Source: Marinobacter salinisoli
GTDB lineage: Bacteria; Pseudomonadota; Gammaproteobacteria; Pseudomonadales; Oleiphilaceae
Assembly: GCF_017301335.1 (NCBI RefSeq)
Contig: NZ_CP071247.1
Location: 2,232,001-2,296,000 of the forward strand
Reading direction: 5' to 3'
Length of the DNA stretch: 64,000 nucleotides
Part shown: positions 1 to 8,394 of the stretch, in pieces
Position numbering within the stretch: the first letter of the stretch is position 1
How the letters are laid out: each line of letters starts with the position of its first letter
Notes under the pieces: generated by a model
Told to the model about the DNA's origin: nothing
Databases searched by the model: none
Seen by the model: only the letters and a program-made list of their open reading frames with translations
Program-made: the position numbers and the translations under genes

Positions 1-572
1 AGTTCACGAATGGGGTAGAAGTACCCAACAAAGGTCAGGCCTGTGGCCAGTGCAATCAAGACCCAGACCGTGTGCTTGGCAGACTTGCGGGCCAGCTTTT
101 CCCCGGACAGCGGGGCCTTGTCGAGCTTCATGCGCTTGTTGCGGCTGCCTTCAATACGCTCCTCGACCCACATGAAAATGAAGGTCCACACCGTTTGCGG
201 GCAGGTATAGCCACACCAGACGCGTCCGAAAAGAGTGGTTATAAAGAACAGTCCGAAAGCACAGATAATGAGCATGCCGGATAACAGGATGAAGTCCTTC
301 GGATAGAAGGTCGCGCCATACAGGTGGAATTCCCGTGCCGGAAGGTCGAAGTGTATGAGTGGTTGACCGTCGAGGGTAAGCCAGACGAACAGAAAATACA
401 TGCCCATCAGCAAGGTCAGGCTGACGTTGCGAATGCGTTGGAAGAAGCCTTTGACTTCCTTGACGTAGATCTTCTTGCGACTGGCGTAGAGGTCTACGCT
501 TCCGGTCTTTTTGTTGTTATTGGAGGGGTCAGAAGATGGGTCAACCTGTTTGACCGGTATCTCACTGCTCAT
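1..572 (-). CDS. ccoG: Cytochrome c oxidase accessory protein CcoG (partial, C-terminus cut by window edge)
   Basis: Only the first 190 or so codons lie in the window; the rest runs off the left edge. CcoG (RdxA/FixG family) is an inner-membrane iron-sulfur protein needed for maturation of cbb3-type cytochrome oxidase, probably in copper delivery to CcoN. The visible part has a hydrophilic start, then several membrane segments (for example around LTLLMGMYFLFVWLTL) and the first polyferredoxin-like motif, WCGYTCPQTVW. It starts with ATG at 572, preceded by a GGGAGG-type ribosome site. It lies 133 bases downstream of ccoP on the same strand, the usual ccoNOQP-ccoG order, which supports the call. 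I am confident of the family; length and later domains cannot be checked. Confidence 0.93.
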   Translation of the reverse strand, partial: MSSEIPVKQVDPSSDPSNNNKKTGSVDLYASRKKIYVKEVKGFFQRIRNVSLTLLMGMYFLFVWLTLDGQPLIHFDLPAREFHLYGATFYPKDFILLSGMLIICAFGLFFITTLFGRVWCGYTCPQTVWTFIFMWVEERIEGSRNKRMKLDKAPLSGEKLARKSAKHTVWVLIALATGLTFVGYFYPIRE

Positions 573-677
573 CAAAACCTCCCAATGAAAGACAAAGCGC
601 GGTGCAGGTGGGGAAGGGGCCCTGATCCGCTCCAGTCTGGACCCGATACACGCTCGGATACAGGCGGGAGAAGACCA

Positions 678-698
678 GGCCGGGGCGGTGCCCCGGCC
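678..698 (-). terminator. GC-rich hairpin between ccoP and ccoG
   Basis: There is a perfect 8-bp stem (678-685 with 691-698) around a 5-base loop, starting a few bases after the ccoP stop. On the minus strand it is followed only by TGGTCTTCTCC, not a proper T run. It may therefore be an mRNA-stabilising or attenuating hairpin between ccoNOQP and ccoG, not a full terminator. Confidence 0.4.
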
Positions 699-705
699 GG
701 ATCAA

Positions 706-1599
706 TCAGTCGTTGGACAAGCTGTACACGTAAGCCGCCAGAATCTGAATCTGGTCGTCGGTCAGACGTCCGCTCTGGGCTGGCATCTGGTTCTGTCGAC
801 CATTGATGACGGTATCCTTGATCCAGTCGTAGTCCGAGCCATAGAGCCAGACATCGTCGGTCAGGTTGGGGGCACCCACCGATTCCATGCCTTTGCCTTC
901 CGCGCCATGGCACGCAGCGCAGGCCTGAGCGAAGACGGCTTTGCCGGCTTCTGCTGCGTCGGCGTCTTTTTCACGACCACTGAAGCTCAGCACGTAATTG
1001 ACGACCTGATCAACCTGTTCGTTGGTCATGTTGGGCATGACGCCTTTGGCAGGCATGTTACCCATCCGACCGTTGTACAGGGTCTCAAGGATTGCATCCG
1101 GTGTGCCGCCATACAGCCAGTCGTCGTCGGTCAGGTTCGGGAAACCGACCTGGCCGCGAGCGGCTGTGCCATGGCACACGGCGCAGTTGTTGGCGAACAA
1201 ACGCTGACCGATCTTCAGCGCGTCTTCGTTGTTGGCCAGTTCTGCCACCGGTGTGTTGCCGTACTGGGCGTAGATCTCACCAAACTTTTCATCTGCTTCG
1301 GCAACTTCCGCTTCCCACTGGTTGTGGGAGGTCCAGCCAAGCAGGCCTTTCCAGTTGCCCAGACCCGGGTAGAGGGCCAGATAGCAGAGGCCGAAGATGC
1401 AGGTGGCGAGGAACAGGTAGAGCCACCACTTAGGCATCGGGTTGTCGTATTCCTCAATGCCGTCAAAGGAGTGACCCATGGTACGGTCGGTTTCGACATC
1501 GCTTGTCTGGCTCTTTCGAACCGACCACAACAGCCACGCGCAGCCGAAAATCGTACCGAGCACGATCACGCTGATCCAGATGCTCCAGAAGGTACTCAT
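706..1599 (-). CDS. ccoP: cbb3-type cytochrome c oxidase subunit III (CcoP)
   Basis: This is the dihaem c-type subunit of the high-affinity terminal oxidase; it accepts electrons and passes them to CcoO and CcoN. In the 297 residues, two membrane helices sit near residues 7-26 and 58-78, followed by two periplasmic cytochrome c domains with haem motifs CAVCH (139-143) and CAACH (227-231). Each domain also has a downstream methionine suited to be the axial ligand (NMPAKG and QMPAQS regions). Two N-terminal helices are typical of the long gammaproteobacterial form. The ATG overlaps the ccoQ stop as ATGA, so translation is probably coupled within the ccoNOQP operon. Confidence 0.97.
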   Translation of the reverse strand: MSTFWSIWISVIVLGTIFGCAWLLWSVRKSQTSDVETDRTMGHSFDGIEEYDNPMPKWWLYLFLATCIFGLCYLALYPGLGNWKGLLGWTSHNQWEAEVAEADEKFGEIYAQYGNTPVAELANNEDALKIGQRLFANNCAVCHGTAARGQVGFPNLTDDDWLYGGTPDAILETLYNGRMGNMPAKGVMPNMTNEQVDQVVNYVLSFSGREKDADAAEAGKAVFAQACAACHGAEGKGMESVGAPNLTDDVWLYGSDYDWIKDTVINGRQNQMPAQSGRLTDDQIQILAAYVYSLSND

Positions 1600-1781
1600 T
1601 GCTTTTTCTCCGTTTTTTCCTGATCAAGAGTCCGCTGGTCCGCGTCTTCGTCATCAAAGGGCAGGTGCGCCGCTTCATCGTTGGCCTTTTTGCGGTGGGC
1701 GCTGTACGCCCACCAGACGATACCAAGGAAGATGGCCATGACCACAAGGGTGTGAATTCCGCGAAACTCGTTCAAATCCAT
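1596..1781 (-). CDS. ccoQ: cbb3-type cytochrome oxidase subunit CcoQ/FixQ
   Basis: CcoQ is a small single-span membrane protein that stabilises the cbb3 complex. The 61 residues begin MDLNEFRG, continue into one hydrophobic helix (about residues 9-25, ending in IVWWAYS) and finish with a charged, acidic cytoplasmic tail; this matches the family in size and pattern. The frame is also open from a GTG at 1790 that overlaps the ccoO stop (GTGA). I prefer the ATG at 1781 because the family usually begins close to the helix, but neither start has a strong ribosome site. The stop overlaps the ccoP start. Confidence 0.9.
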   Translation of the reverse strand: MDLNEFRGIHTLVVMAIFLGIVWWAYSAHRKKANDEAAHLPFDDEDADQRTLDQEKTEKKQ

Positions 1782-1786
1782 GGGAA

Positions 1787-2398
1787 TCACCGTTTCTCTG
1801 TAATCACAGTACCCAGCTGTTGCAGGTACGCGACCAGAGCTTCGATTTCAAACTTGCCTTTGACCTCGTCAGCCGCATTGGCGATCTGTTCATCGGTGTA
1901 GGGCACGCCGAGGGTCTGCAGGGTTTCCAGCTTACCCGCGGTCTTGGTGTGATCTACGCGATTCTCAAACAGCCACGGGAAGGCAGGCATGTTGGATTCC
2001 GGTACCACGCTGCGCGGGTCGTACAGGTGCTGACGCTGCCAGGCATCGGAATAACGGCCGCCAACACGTGCCAGGTCCGGCCCGGTGCGCTTGGAACCCC
2101 ACAGGAACGGGCGGTCGTACACAAACTCGCCCGCAACGGAGTAATGGCCATAGCGCTCGGTTTCCGCACGGAAAGGACGAATCTGCTGTGTGTGGCACAC
2201 GTGGCACCCTTCACGGATGTAGATGTCACGTCCTTCCAGTTCCAGAGCGGAATAGGGCTCAAGGCCTTCTATCGGCTCATTGGTCTCTTTCAGGAAAAAC
2301 AGGGGAACGACTTCCACCAGGAAGCCACCACTAATGGCCAGGATGATCAGTACGATCATCAGGCCAAGGTTCTTTTCAACTATTTCGTGTTTATGCAT
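1787..2398 (-). CDS. ccoO: cbb3-type cytochrome c oxidase subunit II (CcoO)
   Basis: CcoO is the monohaem c-type subunit of cbb3 oxidase. The protein is 203 residues with an N-terminal membrane anchor (about 11-35) and one haem c site, CHVCH at 65-69. It is followed by the conserved FixO-type stretch around residues 70-100 ([18 protein letters not shown]), where GTGPDL-like residues are a family hallmark. It sits 15 bases after ccoN in the same transcript. Function and complex membership are clear from motif and order. Confidence 0.97.
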   Translation of the reverse strand: MHKHEIVEKNLGLMIVLIILAISGGFLVEVVPLFFLKETNEPIEGLEPYSALELEGRDIYIREGCHVCHTQQIRPFRAETERYGHYSVAGEFVYDRPFLWGSKRTGPDLARVGGRYSDAWQRQHLYDPRSVVPESNMPAFPWLFENRVDHTKTAGKLETLQTLGVPYTDEQIANAADEVKGKFEIEALVAYLQQLGTVITEKR

Positions 2399-2413
2399 CT
2401 GGTATCTCTCCCG

Positions 2414-3841
2414 TTACGCTGCCTGAGCTGCCGCGTTGTCGGCGGCCGGCTGCTTTTTGCGAACGGTCATATAAACGTTGTAGGCCATGATCAGCATGCC
2501 GCTCAGGAAGATAACGCCACCAAGGAAACGAACCAGGTAGCCCGGGTATGACGCTTCGAGGGACTCAACAAAACTGTAGGTCAGGGAGCCGTCTTCGTTT
2601 ACAGCGCGCCACATCAGCCCCTGCATGATGCCGTTGACCCACATGGCAACGATATACAGCACGGTACCGACGGTTGCGAGCCAGAAGTGAACATTGATCA
2701 GCGCGGTGCTGTACATGCTCTGAAGGCCCCAGAGCTTCGGAATCAGGTGGTAAACCGCACCGATACTGATCATGGCAACCCAGCCCAGCGCACCGGAGTG
2801 TACGTGGCCGATGGTCCAGTCAGTATTGTGGGACAGAGCGTTTACGGTCTTGATGGACATCATCGGACCTTCAAACGTAGACATGCCGTAGAAGGACAGG
2901 GAAACCACCAGGAAACGCAGGATCGGGTCGGTGCGGAGTTTGTGCCATGCACCGGACAGAGTCATCATGCCGTTGATCATGCCGCCCCAGGAAGGCGCGA
3001 GCAGAATCAGAGACATCACCATGCCCGCGGTCTGGGCCCAGTCTGGCAGGGCAGAGTAGTGCAGGTGATGGCCGCCGGCCCACACGTAGGTCGCAATCAG
3101 CGCCCAGAAGTGAACGATCGACAGGCGGTAGGAGTAAACCGGTCGGTTCGCCTGCTTGGGTACGAAGTAGTACATCATGCCCAGGAAGCCGGCGGTCAGG
3201 AAGAAACCAACGGCGTTGTGGCCGTACCACCACTGCATCATGGCGTCCGTGACCCCTGCGTAGGCAGAGTAAGATTTGAAAGCACTGGCCGGCAGAGCCA
3301 GGTTGTTACCGATGTGCAGACACGCCACGGTGATGATGAAAGCGCCGTAGAACCAGTTAGCCACGTAAATGTGCGGTGTACTGCGCTTCATCACTGTGCC
3401 GAAGAACACCAGTGCGTAGGTGACCCACACTACGGCAATGGCGATGTCAATCGGCCACTCCAGTTCGGCATACTCCTTGGATGTGGTCAAACCCATCGGC
3501 AGTGTGATGGCAGCAGAAACAATGATGGCTTGCCAACCCCAGAAGGTAAAGGCGGCCAGGCTATCGGAAATCAGACGTGCCTGACAGGTGCGCTGGACCA
3601 CATAATATGAGGTCGCGAACAAGGCACATCCACCAAAGCCGAAGATGACGGCGTTGGTGTGTAACGGCCTCAGTCGGCCGAAGTGGGTAAAGGGCAGGTC
3701 GAGGTTGAGGGCTGGCCAGTAAAGTTGCGCTGCAATTAGCACACCCATAGCCATTCCTACAATACCCCATACCACTGTCATGATGGCGAACTGTCTCACC
3801 ACCTTATAGTTGTATGTCAGGTTTGCATTTACTGTGCTCAT
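2414..3841 (-). CDS. ccoN: cbb3-type cytochrome c oxidase subunit I (CcoN)
   Basis: CcoN is the catalytic subunit of the cbb3 haem-copper oxidase; it reduces oxygen to water at very low oxygen tension and pumps protons. The 475-residue protein has about twelve hydrophobic segments. It shows the haem-copper signatures, including an early His near [15 protein letters not shown] and the CuB/haem histidines in [21 protein letters not shown] and [10 protein letters not shown]. It is the first gene of ccoNOQP(G). A candidate FNR/ANR site and -10 box lie 43-84 bases upstream (3884-3925), so induction under low oxygen is likely. Confidence 0.97.
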   Translation of the reverse strand: MSTVNANLTYNYKVVRQFAIMTVVWGIVGMAMGVLIAAQLYWPALNLDLPFTHFGRLRPLHTNAVIFGFGGCALFATSYYVVQRTCQARLISDSLAAFTFWGWQAIIVSAAITLPMGLTTSKEYAELEWPIDIAIAVVWVTYALVFFGTVMKRSTPHIYVANWFYGAFIITVACLHIGNNLALPASAFKSYSAYAGVTDAMMQWWYGHNAVGFFLTAGFLGMMYYFVPKQANRPVYSYRLSIVHFWALIATYVWAGGHHLHYSALPDWAQTAGMVMSLILLAPSWGGMINGMMTLSGAWHKLRTDPILRFLVVSLSFYGMSTFEGPMMSIKTVNALSHNTDWTIGHVHSGALGWVAMISIGAVYHLIPKLWGLQSMYSTALINVHFWLATVGTVLYIVAMWVNGIMQGLMWRAVNEDGSLTYSFVESLEASYPGYLVRFLGGVIFLSGMLIMAYNVYMTVRKKQPAADNAAAQAA

Positions 3842-3883
3842 AGCCTTACCAATGGGTTTCGAGTGAGGGAATCTGCGGGCGCA

Positions 3884-3925
3884 AGTATGGAGAAACCGTT
3901 AGCTCTTTGCAATGACACAGGTCAA
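3884..3925 (-). promoter_or_regulatory. Putative FNR/ANR-dependent class II promoter of ccoNOQP
   Basis: On the minus strand, positions 3925-3912 read TTGACCTGTGTCAT, which matches the FNR/ANR consensus TTGAY-N4-RTCAA with one mismatch in the second half. A -10-like CATACT sits at 3889-3884. If transcription starts near 3877, the FNR box is centred at about -41.5 and the hexamer at -12 to -7, exactly the class II FNR geometry. The site is visible; the regulator is inferred. Confidence 0.6.
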
Positions 3926-4031
3926 CTCCGGAACCCCGTTAAATGCGCGCAAATCAGCAACATGGCATCCTTGGCGAGACAGGCTCGAAAGCAGAATGCC
4001 TTCAGGGCGAAAGGCCGCTGCGTGACCTGTA

Positions 4032-4712
4032 ATGATAGACCCTCAAACGGCGAAGGTGAAAATTGTGGAGTGGATGAAAAAACAGGGTTTTGAACGCGAT
4101 TTGAAGGCTGTGCTCGTTCTGGCCCATGGCGCGGGCGCACCGGCAGACTCGCTGTTCATGGAAGCCCTTTCTGAGTCACTGGCACAACAAAACGTGGCCA
4201 CCGTTCGGTTCGAGTTTCCCTACATGCAGAAGCGGCGCCAGGATGGCAGGAAACGCCCACCGGACCGGCAGCCAAAGTTGCTGGAATACTATGCCAGTGT
4301 GGTCGATGAACTTCGGGAGAGTCTGGGCGCCGACTGCCGTTTACTGGTGGGAGGCAAGTCCATGGGCGGGCGCATGGCCAGCATTCTGGCATCCGAGCGT
4401 GACGGAATCGATGGCGTGATTGCGTTTGGGTACCCGTTTCATCCACCCGGAAAGCTCGACAGGTGGCGGGTAGAGCATTTTACCGACGTTTCCTGTCCGT
4501 TTCTGGTGGTGCAGGGCACCCGGGACCCGTTTGGCAAGCGTGAGGAGCTCGAGGCCAGAGGCCAGCTTCCGGGAGGAGCGGAGCTTTACTGGCTTGAAGG
4601 CGGCAACCATGATTTTCAGCCTCCGGTGAAGCAACAGAGCAGCCAGCACGCGCTCATTAAGGAGGCAGCCACTGCCGCCGGTCGGTTTGCCGAACGTATC
4701 GTCGCGTCTTAG
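4032..4712 (+). CDS. Alpha/beta hydrolase of the KANL3/Tex30 (COG3571) type
   Basis: This is a 226-residue predicted cytoplasmic hydrolase of unknown substrate. It has the alpha/beta fold features in order: an oxyanion-region motif LAHGAGAPADS (about residues 29-39), the nucleophile elbow GKSMGGRMAS with catalytic Ser, an acid in the VQGTRDPFG loop, and the catalytic His in GGNHDF. No signal peptide is seen. The gene is divergent from ccoN and converges on the diguanylate cyclase gene with a 4-base overlap of the 3' ends. The ATG at 4032 has only a weak ribosome site, so the exact start is not certain. Confidence 0.85.
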   Translation: MIDPQTAKVKIVEWMKKQGFERDLKAVLVLAHGAGAPADSLFMEALSESLAQQNVATVRFEFPYMQKRRQDGRKRPPDRQPKLLEYYASVVDELRESLGADCRLLVGGKSMGGRMASILASERDGIDGVIAFGYPFHPPGKLDRWRVEHFTDVSCPFLVVQGTRDPFGKREELEARGQLPGGAELYWLEGGNHDFQPPVKQQSSQHALIKEAATAAGRFAERIVAS

Positions 4713-6556
4713 GCTTCACTCAACACTGGTTTTTCCGCCAGATTGATGCGGTCGCGTCCGGATGCCTTGGCTTGGTACAGCGCTTTGTCGGCTCGCTTGA
4801 ACAGATCTGCAGTACTTTCGCCGGGCGCCAGTGAGGCGATGCCGGCGCTAAGAGTGATGGCAGCGGTTCCGCCCTCTGGCGTTTCCAGCTGAGATTTCCG
4901 AACTTCACTGAGGATGGCCTCGCAAACCCGCTTTGCGCCGGAGCAGTCTGTGTCCGGAAGCAGCAGGGCAAATTCTTCCCCGCCAAAGCGAACGGCCATG
5001 TCTCTGGGGCGCTTGACGTGTTGCTTCAGAATCTCGGCGATCATTTGCAGGAAGTTGTCGCCGAAGCTGTGGCCCCAGGTGTCGTTGATCTTCTTGAAGT
5101 GATCCGCATCGATCAGGGCGATCGTCAGTGGATGACCGGTTCGAAGCGCTTCCGCGTGGAGTTCTGACAGCCGGTTGTCCATGTGTCGCCGGTTGCTCAA
5201 ACCGGTCAGCGAATCGTTCATGCTCAGCACGGCCAGTTGTCGGTTGGCTTGCTCCAGTTCTTTCATGGTGTTTCTGAGCTGAGCCGTGCGCTCATGTACT
5301 TTCGACTCCAGTTCGGTTCGGGCGTTGTGCTCAACGGCCAGCAGTTTTTCGTTCAGCAGACGCCAGCGCTGGACCATGGCGTAGTTCAGAAGCACTACCT
5401 GGCCGCCAACCGCCGTTTGCATCATGGCTTCCGTGGCCAGGAAGTGGGTGATATGGCCAAAAGCGGCGAGAGCGTATATCAGCACCCCTGCCAACATGGC
5501 GACCCAGGCAGTCAGGTACCAGACCGCGGGCTGATAACCCTGCCGGCAACGAACGACCGCAATGGCCATCATGCTGGAGATAACCGCAATCCCCAGCACG
5601 GTGTTCATAGCAATGGTCAGGCTGTATGGCAGGATCATGGTCAAACTGAGAAAACCGACGGAGATCCAGACTTGCGTCGTCATGGTACGGTCGGCCCAGG
5701 TGTTCTGGCCGGCCTCCAGGAAGGAACGGCTGAACAGGAGCATGGCCAGGGCGCACAATGCCAGGCTGATGGGTATGACGTTATTGGCGAGATTCGGGCT
5801 GTCAGGCCATAGGTACTGGTTGGCGAAGCCGCCCATCGCGAACATGAACATGCCCATGGTGGTGATATAGAACGCGCAGTGTAAGTAATAAATGGTGCGG
5901 GAGCTTAAAAACAGCAGCAGGTTAAACAGCGCCAGCACCAGCAGCGCGCCGTAGAACATGCCGTGGGTCATGGTGAACCGGTTGCTTTGCGCAATCGCCT
6001 GATCGGCGGACACCAGACTCAGCGGAACGTTAAGTGCGCCACTACTCTTGATGCGCAACGTGATCGTTCGGCTCTGGCCCTGCTCAAGGGTGACGGGCAG
6101 AAGGAAATACCGGTAATCTACCGGCCGCGAGTCAAACGAGTGGCGATCGCCGGTAGCGACTCGGGCATGTTCGCTGGCGCCTGATTGCCAGAAAGTGACA
6201 TCGTCCAGAAGTGGGTAGCTCAGGCGAAGGTACCAGAATCCGGTCTTTGCAGCGGAATTTTGCAGGTCCAGCTGTATCCAGTAGACCGAATCGGTCTGGG
6301 TGAATACGAGATCGTTACCTCTGGCGGGTGTCCATGTCAGGTCAGTTGGTAATTCGGCTGGGGATTGGGCCTGGTATGCCGGATCGCCCGGAGGAGAGGT
6401 GTGGTAGCACACATAGTGCATAAGGGACTGACGGGCTTTGCCATCACTGACCTCAAGGGTAGGGCAGTGAGTTCCTGGCATGGTTGTGCTTGGCAGAGCC
6501 TTGGCCGGGAGAAAACACAGGCCAAAGGCAATGATAAGGCGCAATACCGACGACAT
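4709..6556 (-). CDS. Membrane diguanylate cyclase with 7TMR-DISM sensor
   Basis: The predicted enzyme makes cyclic di-GMP from two GTP in response to a periplasmic ligand. The 615 residues run: signal peptide (1-22), periplasmic 7TMR-DISMED2-like sensor (about 40-180), a seven-helix 7TMR-DISM membrane region (about 185-385), a coiled coil around 395-440, and a C-terminal GGDEF domain. The active-site motif is GGEEF (525-529). An inhibitory I-site RxxD (RPRD, 516-519) lies five residues before it, so an active, product-inhibited cyclase is expected. ATG 6556 with a GGGGA ribosome site is preferred over a TTG at 6586. The ligand is unknown. Confidence 0.9.
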   Translation of the reverse strand: MSSVLRLIIAFGLCFLPAKALPSTTMPGTHCPTLEVSDGKARQSLMHYVCYHTSPPGDPAYQAQSPAELPTDLTWTPARGNDLVFTQTDSVYWIQLDLQNSAAKTGFWYLRLSYPLLDDVTFWQSGASEHARVATGDRHSFDSRPVDYRYFLLPVTLEQGQSRTITLRIKSSGALNVPLSLVSADQAIAQSNRFTMTHGMFYGALLVLALFNLLLFLSSRTIYYLHCAFYITTMGMFMFAMGGFANQYLWPDSPNLANNVIPISLALCALAMLLFSRSFLEAGQNTWADRTMTTQVWISVGFLSLTMILPYSLTIAMNTVLGIAVISSMMAIAVVRCRQGYQPAVWYLTAWVAMLAGVLIYALAAFGHITHFLATEAMMQTAVGGQVVLLNYAMVQRWRLLNEKLLAVEHNARTELESKVHERTAQLRNTMKELEQANRQLAVLSMNDSLTGLSNRRHMDNRLSELHAEALRTGHPLTIALIDADHFKKINDTWGHSFGDNFLQMIAEILKQHVKRPRDMAVRFGGEEFALLLPDTDCSGAKRVCEAILSEVRKSQLETPEGGTAAITLSAGIASLAPGESTADLFKRADKALYQAKASGRDRINLAEKPVLSEA

Positions 6557-6607
6557 CCTTGGTCCCCGAAAACGTATCGATGCCAAAGTGTAACTAAAGT
6601 ACGCGCA

Positions 6608-6620
6608 TTTAACTGTTAAA
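6608..6620. repeat. 13-bp perfect palindrome between divergent DGC and rlmM
   Basis: TTTAACTGTTAAA is a perfect inverted repeat (6-1-6) in the 117-base gap between the diguanylate cyclase and rlmM starts. It lies where the two divergent promoters must be, so it could be an operator, but no regulator can be named. A separate short hairpin (6637-6641 with 6649-6653) lies in the rlmM leader. Confidence 0.5.
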
Positions 6621-6673
6621 TAGTTTCAAAAATTTGGGCAGTTGTAGGCTGCCTGCAAATCGACGGGTATCCC

Positions 6674-7750
6674 ATGGAACAGATTCTTGCATTTTGCCGA
6701 CCGGGATTTGAGGCTGAGGCCGGTCGCGAACTGATGGACCAGTCCGCTGAACACGGGATGTTTGGCTTTTTTGAGCCGGAAACAGGCGAAGGCTTAGTCT
6801 GGTTTACCCTGGTGGACCAGTTTTCGGCGGACACGTTCATGTCCCGACTGGACTTGCAGTCACTGGTGTTTGTCCGGGACTGGATGATTGTGCTGGACCG
6901 GATCGAACTGCCTCAGCAGGACCGGGTGGGTGCTGTTCTCGAGGCTGTTCGAGGGTTGGGCCGTGGCTATCCGGGGTGCGCCCGGTTAGAAGTTCGCCTG
7001 CCTGAAAACAACGATGATCGTGATCTGGGGAATTTCGCCCGCAAGTGGGTCGCGCCCTTGTCGAAGGCAATGCGCGGTGCCGGCCTGTTGCTCGCCGACC
7101 GGAGCGCCTCCGCACCCGCACGCTTCGAGGTGTTGTTGCGCAGTTTTTCGGAGGTGGTGATTGGCATCAGCCTGAAGGATAACCGCGCCCGGTATGTCGG
7201 CGGCATTCCTCGGCTGCGTCTTCCTGCGTCAGCGCCGAGTCGTTCTGCGCTCAAGCTGGAAGAAGCGTGGAAGGTGTTCTTGCCTCCGGAGCAGGAGCTG
7301 GACTACCTGGGTGGTGCCAAGAAAGCGGCTGATCTGGGAGCGGCCCCCGGGGGCTGGACCTGGCAGCTGGTGCGTCAGGGCATGATGGTGGCAGCGGTGG
7401 ATAACGGGCCCATGAACGAGGAGCTTATGGCCTCGGGCCACGTCGAACACGTGAGGGCGGATGGTTACGGCTGGCGGCCCAAGCGCCCGGTCGACTGGAT
7501 GGTGTGTGACATTGTCGATAAGCCCCGAAAAACGGCGCGCATGGTGGTCGACTGGCTGGTCGCTGGGCACTGCCGTTACACGGTGTTCAACCTGAAATTA
7601 CCGATGAAGAAGCGTTACGAGGAATGGCTGATTTGTCGTGATATGATTTTGCAGGGCTTGGCGGAGGCGAACCTGGGATTCCATTTCAGGGCCCGGCACC
7701 TGTACCACGACCGGGAAGAAATCACCTGTTTCATTGAGCGCACGGGCTGA
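6674..7750 (+). CDS. rlmM: 23S rRNA 2'-O-ribose methyltransferase RlmM (C2498)
   Basis: RlmM methylates the ribose of C2498 in 23S rRNA using S-adenosylmethionine. The 358 residues match the usual length: an N-terminal THUMP-like region, then a Rossmann methyltransferase domain with SAM motif DLGAAPGGWTW (about residue 218) and the K-D-K-E type catalytic residues, seen for example in VCDIVDKP and NLKLPMKKRYEE. The start ATG follows a leader hairpin. The gene converges on the ABM-domain gene with only 20 bases between them. Confidence 0.95.
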   Translation: MEQILAFCRPGFEAEAGRELMDQSAEHGMFGFFEPETGEGLVWFTLVDQFSADTFMSRLDLQSLVFVRDWMIVLDRIELPQQDRVGAVLEAVRGLGRGYPGCARLEVRLPENNDDRDLGNFARKWVAPLSKAMRGAGLLLADRSASAPARFEVLLRSFSEVVIGISLKDNRARYVGGIPRLRLPASAPSRSALKLEEAWKVFLPPEQELDYLGGAKKAADLGAAPGGWTWQLVRQGMMVAAVDNGPMNEELMASGHVEHVRADGYGWRPKRPVDWMVCDIVDKPRKTARMVVDWLVAGHCRYTVFNLKLPMKKRYEEWLICRDMILQGLAEANLGFHFRARHLYHDREEITCFIERTG

Positions 7751-7770
7751 ATCAATGCCCGAAAACTGGC

Positions 7771-8061
7771 TTATATAGCGCTCTGCTCCAACACGGTAAT
7801 CGTTTCTTCCCGATCCATCATCGGCACCAGTTCAGCCATCAGCTCGCGTCGTTCATCGGAGTGGTACCAGCGATCCCAGTCTGCTTCGGAGCGCCAGTTC
7901 GCCAGGGTGATGCGATGATTGGGGTCGTGGCTGTCTGCCAGAGTTTCGCCAGAGATAAATCCGGGGGCGCTGACCGCCTGCTGGAGGACCTTTCGGGCGC
8001 GCTCTTCGTAGGCAGATTCAAGGGTTTCGGCAATGTGACGTTCAATCAGTACCCGGATCAT
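7771..8061 (-). CDS. Antibiotic biosynthesis monooxygenase (ABM) domain protein
   Basis: This 96-residue protein has the dimeric ferredoxin-like ABM fold: IRVLIERHIAE strand, a helix, then a SAPGFISGETL turn, LANWRSEADWDRW and a final helix. Proteins of this type act as small oxygenases, as haem- or quinone-handling proteins, or have no known role. No catalytic residue can be identified with certainty. It is monocistronic between rlmM and the tusA-like gene, which is divergent from it; function remains open. Confidence 0.8.
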   Translation of the reverse strand: MIRVLIERHIAETLESAYEERARKVLQQAVSAPGFISGETLADSHDPNHRITLANWRSEADWDRWYHSDERRELMAELVPMMDREETITVLEQSAI

Positions 8062-8144
8062 GAATCACCTCGATTTTTCGTCTTTACTTGATGAAAAAAC
8101 TAGCACATTTCCCTGAACAATCAGGTAAACAACAGGAGATTGCC

Positions 8145-8387
8145 TTGACAGCTGACCACTACGACGCCGAACTGGATGCGCGCGGACTTGTTTGTCCCGA
8201 GCCGGTCATGTTGCTTCATAACCGGATCAACGATGTAGCCGAGGGTCAGCTGCTGAGAGTGCTGGCAACGGATCCCTCAACTACTCGGGACATCCCGCGT
8301 TTCTGTCAGTTCCTTGGTCATGAGCTGGTGCGCGAACAGGAGCAGAACGGTGTGTTCACCTACCTGATTCGCAAGGGCGAGGCCTGA
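8145..8387 (+). CDS. tusA: TusA-like sulfurtransferase
   Basis: TusA-family proteins carry sulfur as a persulfide on a conserved Cys, classically for 2-thiouridine in tRNA. Here the motif is [13 protein letters not shown] with the CPxP cysteine near residue 15. The frame is open from an ATG at 8088, but the TTG at 8145 has a strong AGGAG six bases upstream and gives 80 residues, the family size; the extra 19 residues of the longer form look non-conserved. It converges on dsbD (7-base gap). mnmA, the tRNA 2-thiolase that would use such sulfur, is elsewhere in the window. The paralogue (TusA or a YedF-type relative) is not certain. Confidence 0.85.
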   Translation: MTADHYDAELDARGLVCPEPVMLLHNRINDVAEGQLLRVLATDPSTTRDIPRFCQFLGHELVREQEQNGVFTYLIRKGEA

Positions 8388-8394
8388 CGCGAAA

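Noticed and set aside
688..1623. 311-codon open frame antisense to ccoP
   Set aside because: It mirrors a gene with haem motifs and correct operon position; the antisense product has no domain and no ribosome site.
3863..4093. Small plus-strand frame upstream of the alpha/beta hydrolase
   Set aside because: It crosses the ccoN promoter and the hydrolase start, with no conserved pattern.
8088..8144. N-terminal extension of the TusA-like protein from ATG 8088
   Set aside because: The TTG at 8145 has a far better ribosome site and gives the normal family length; the extension is kept only as an alternative.
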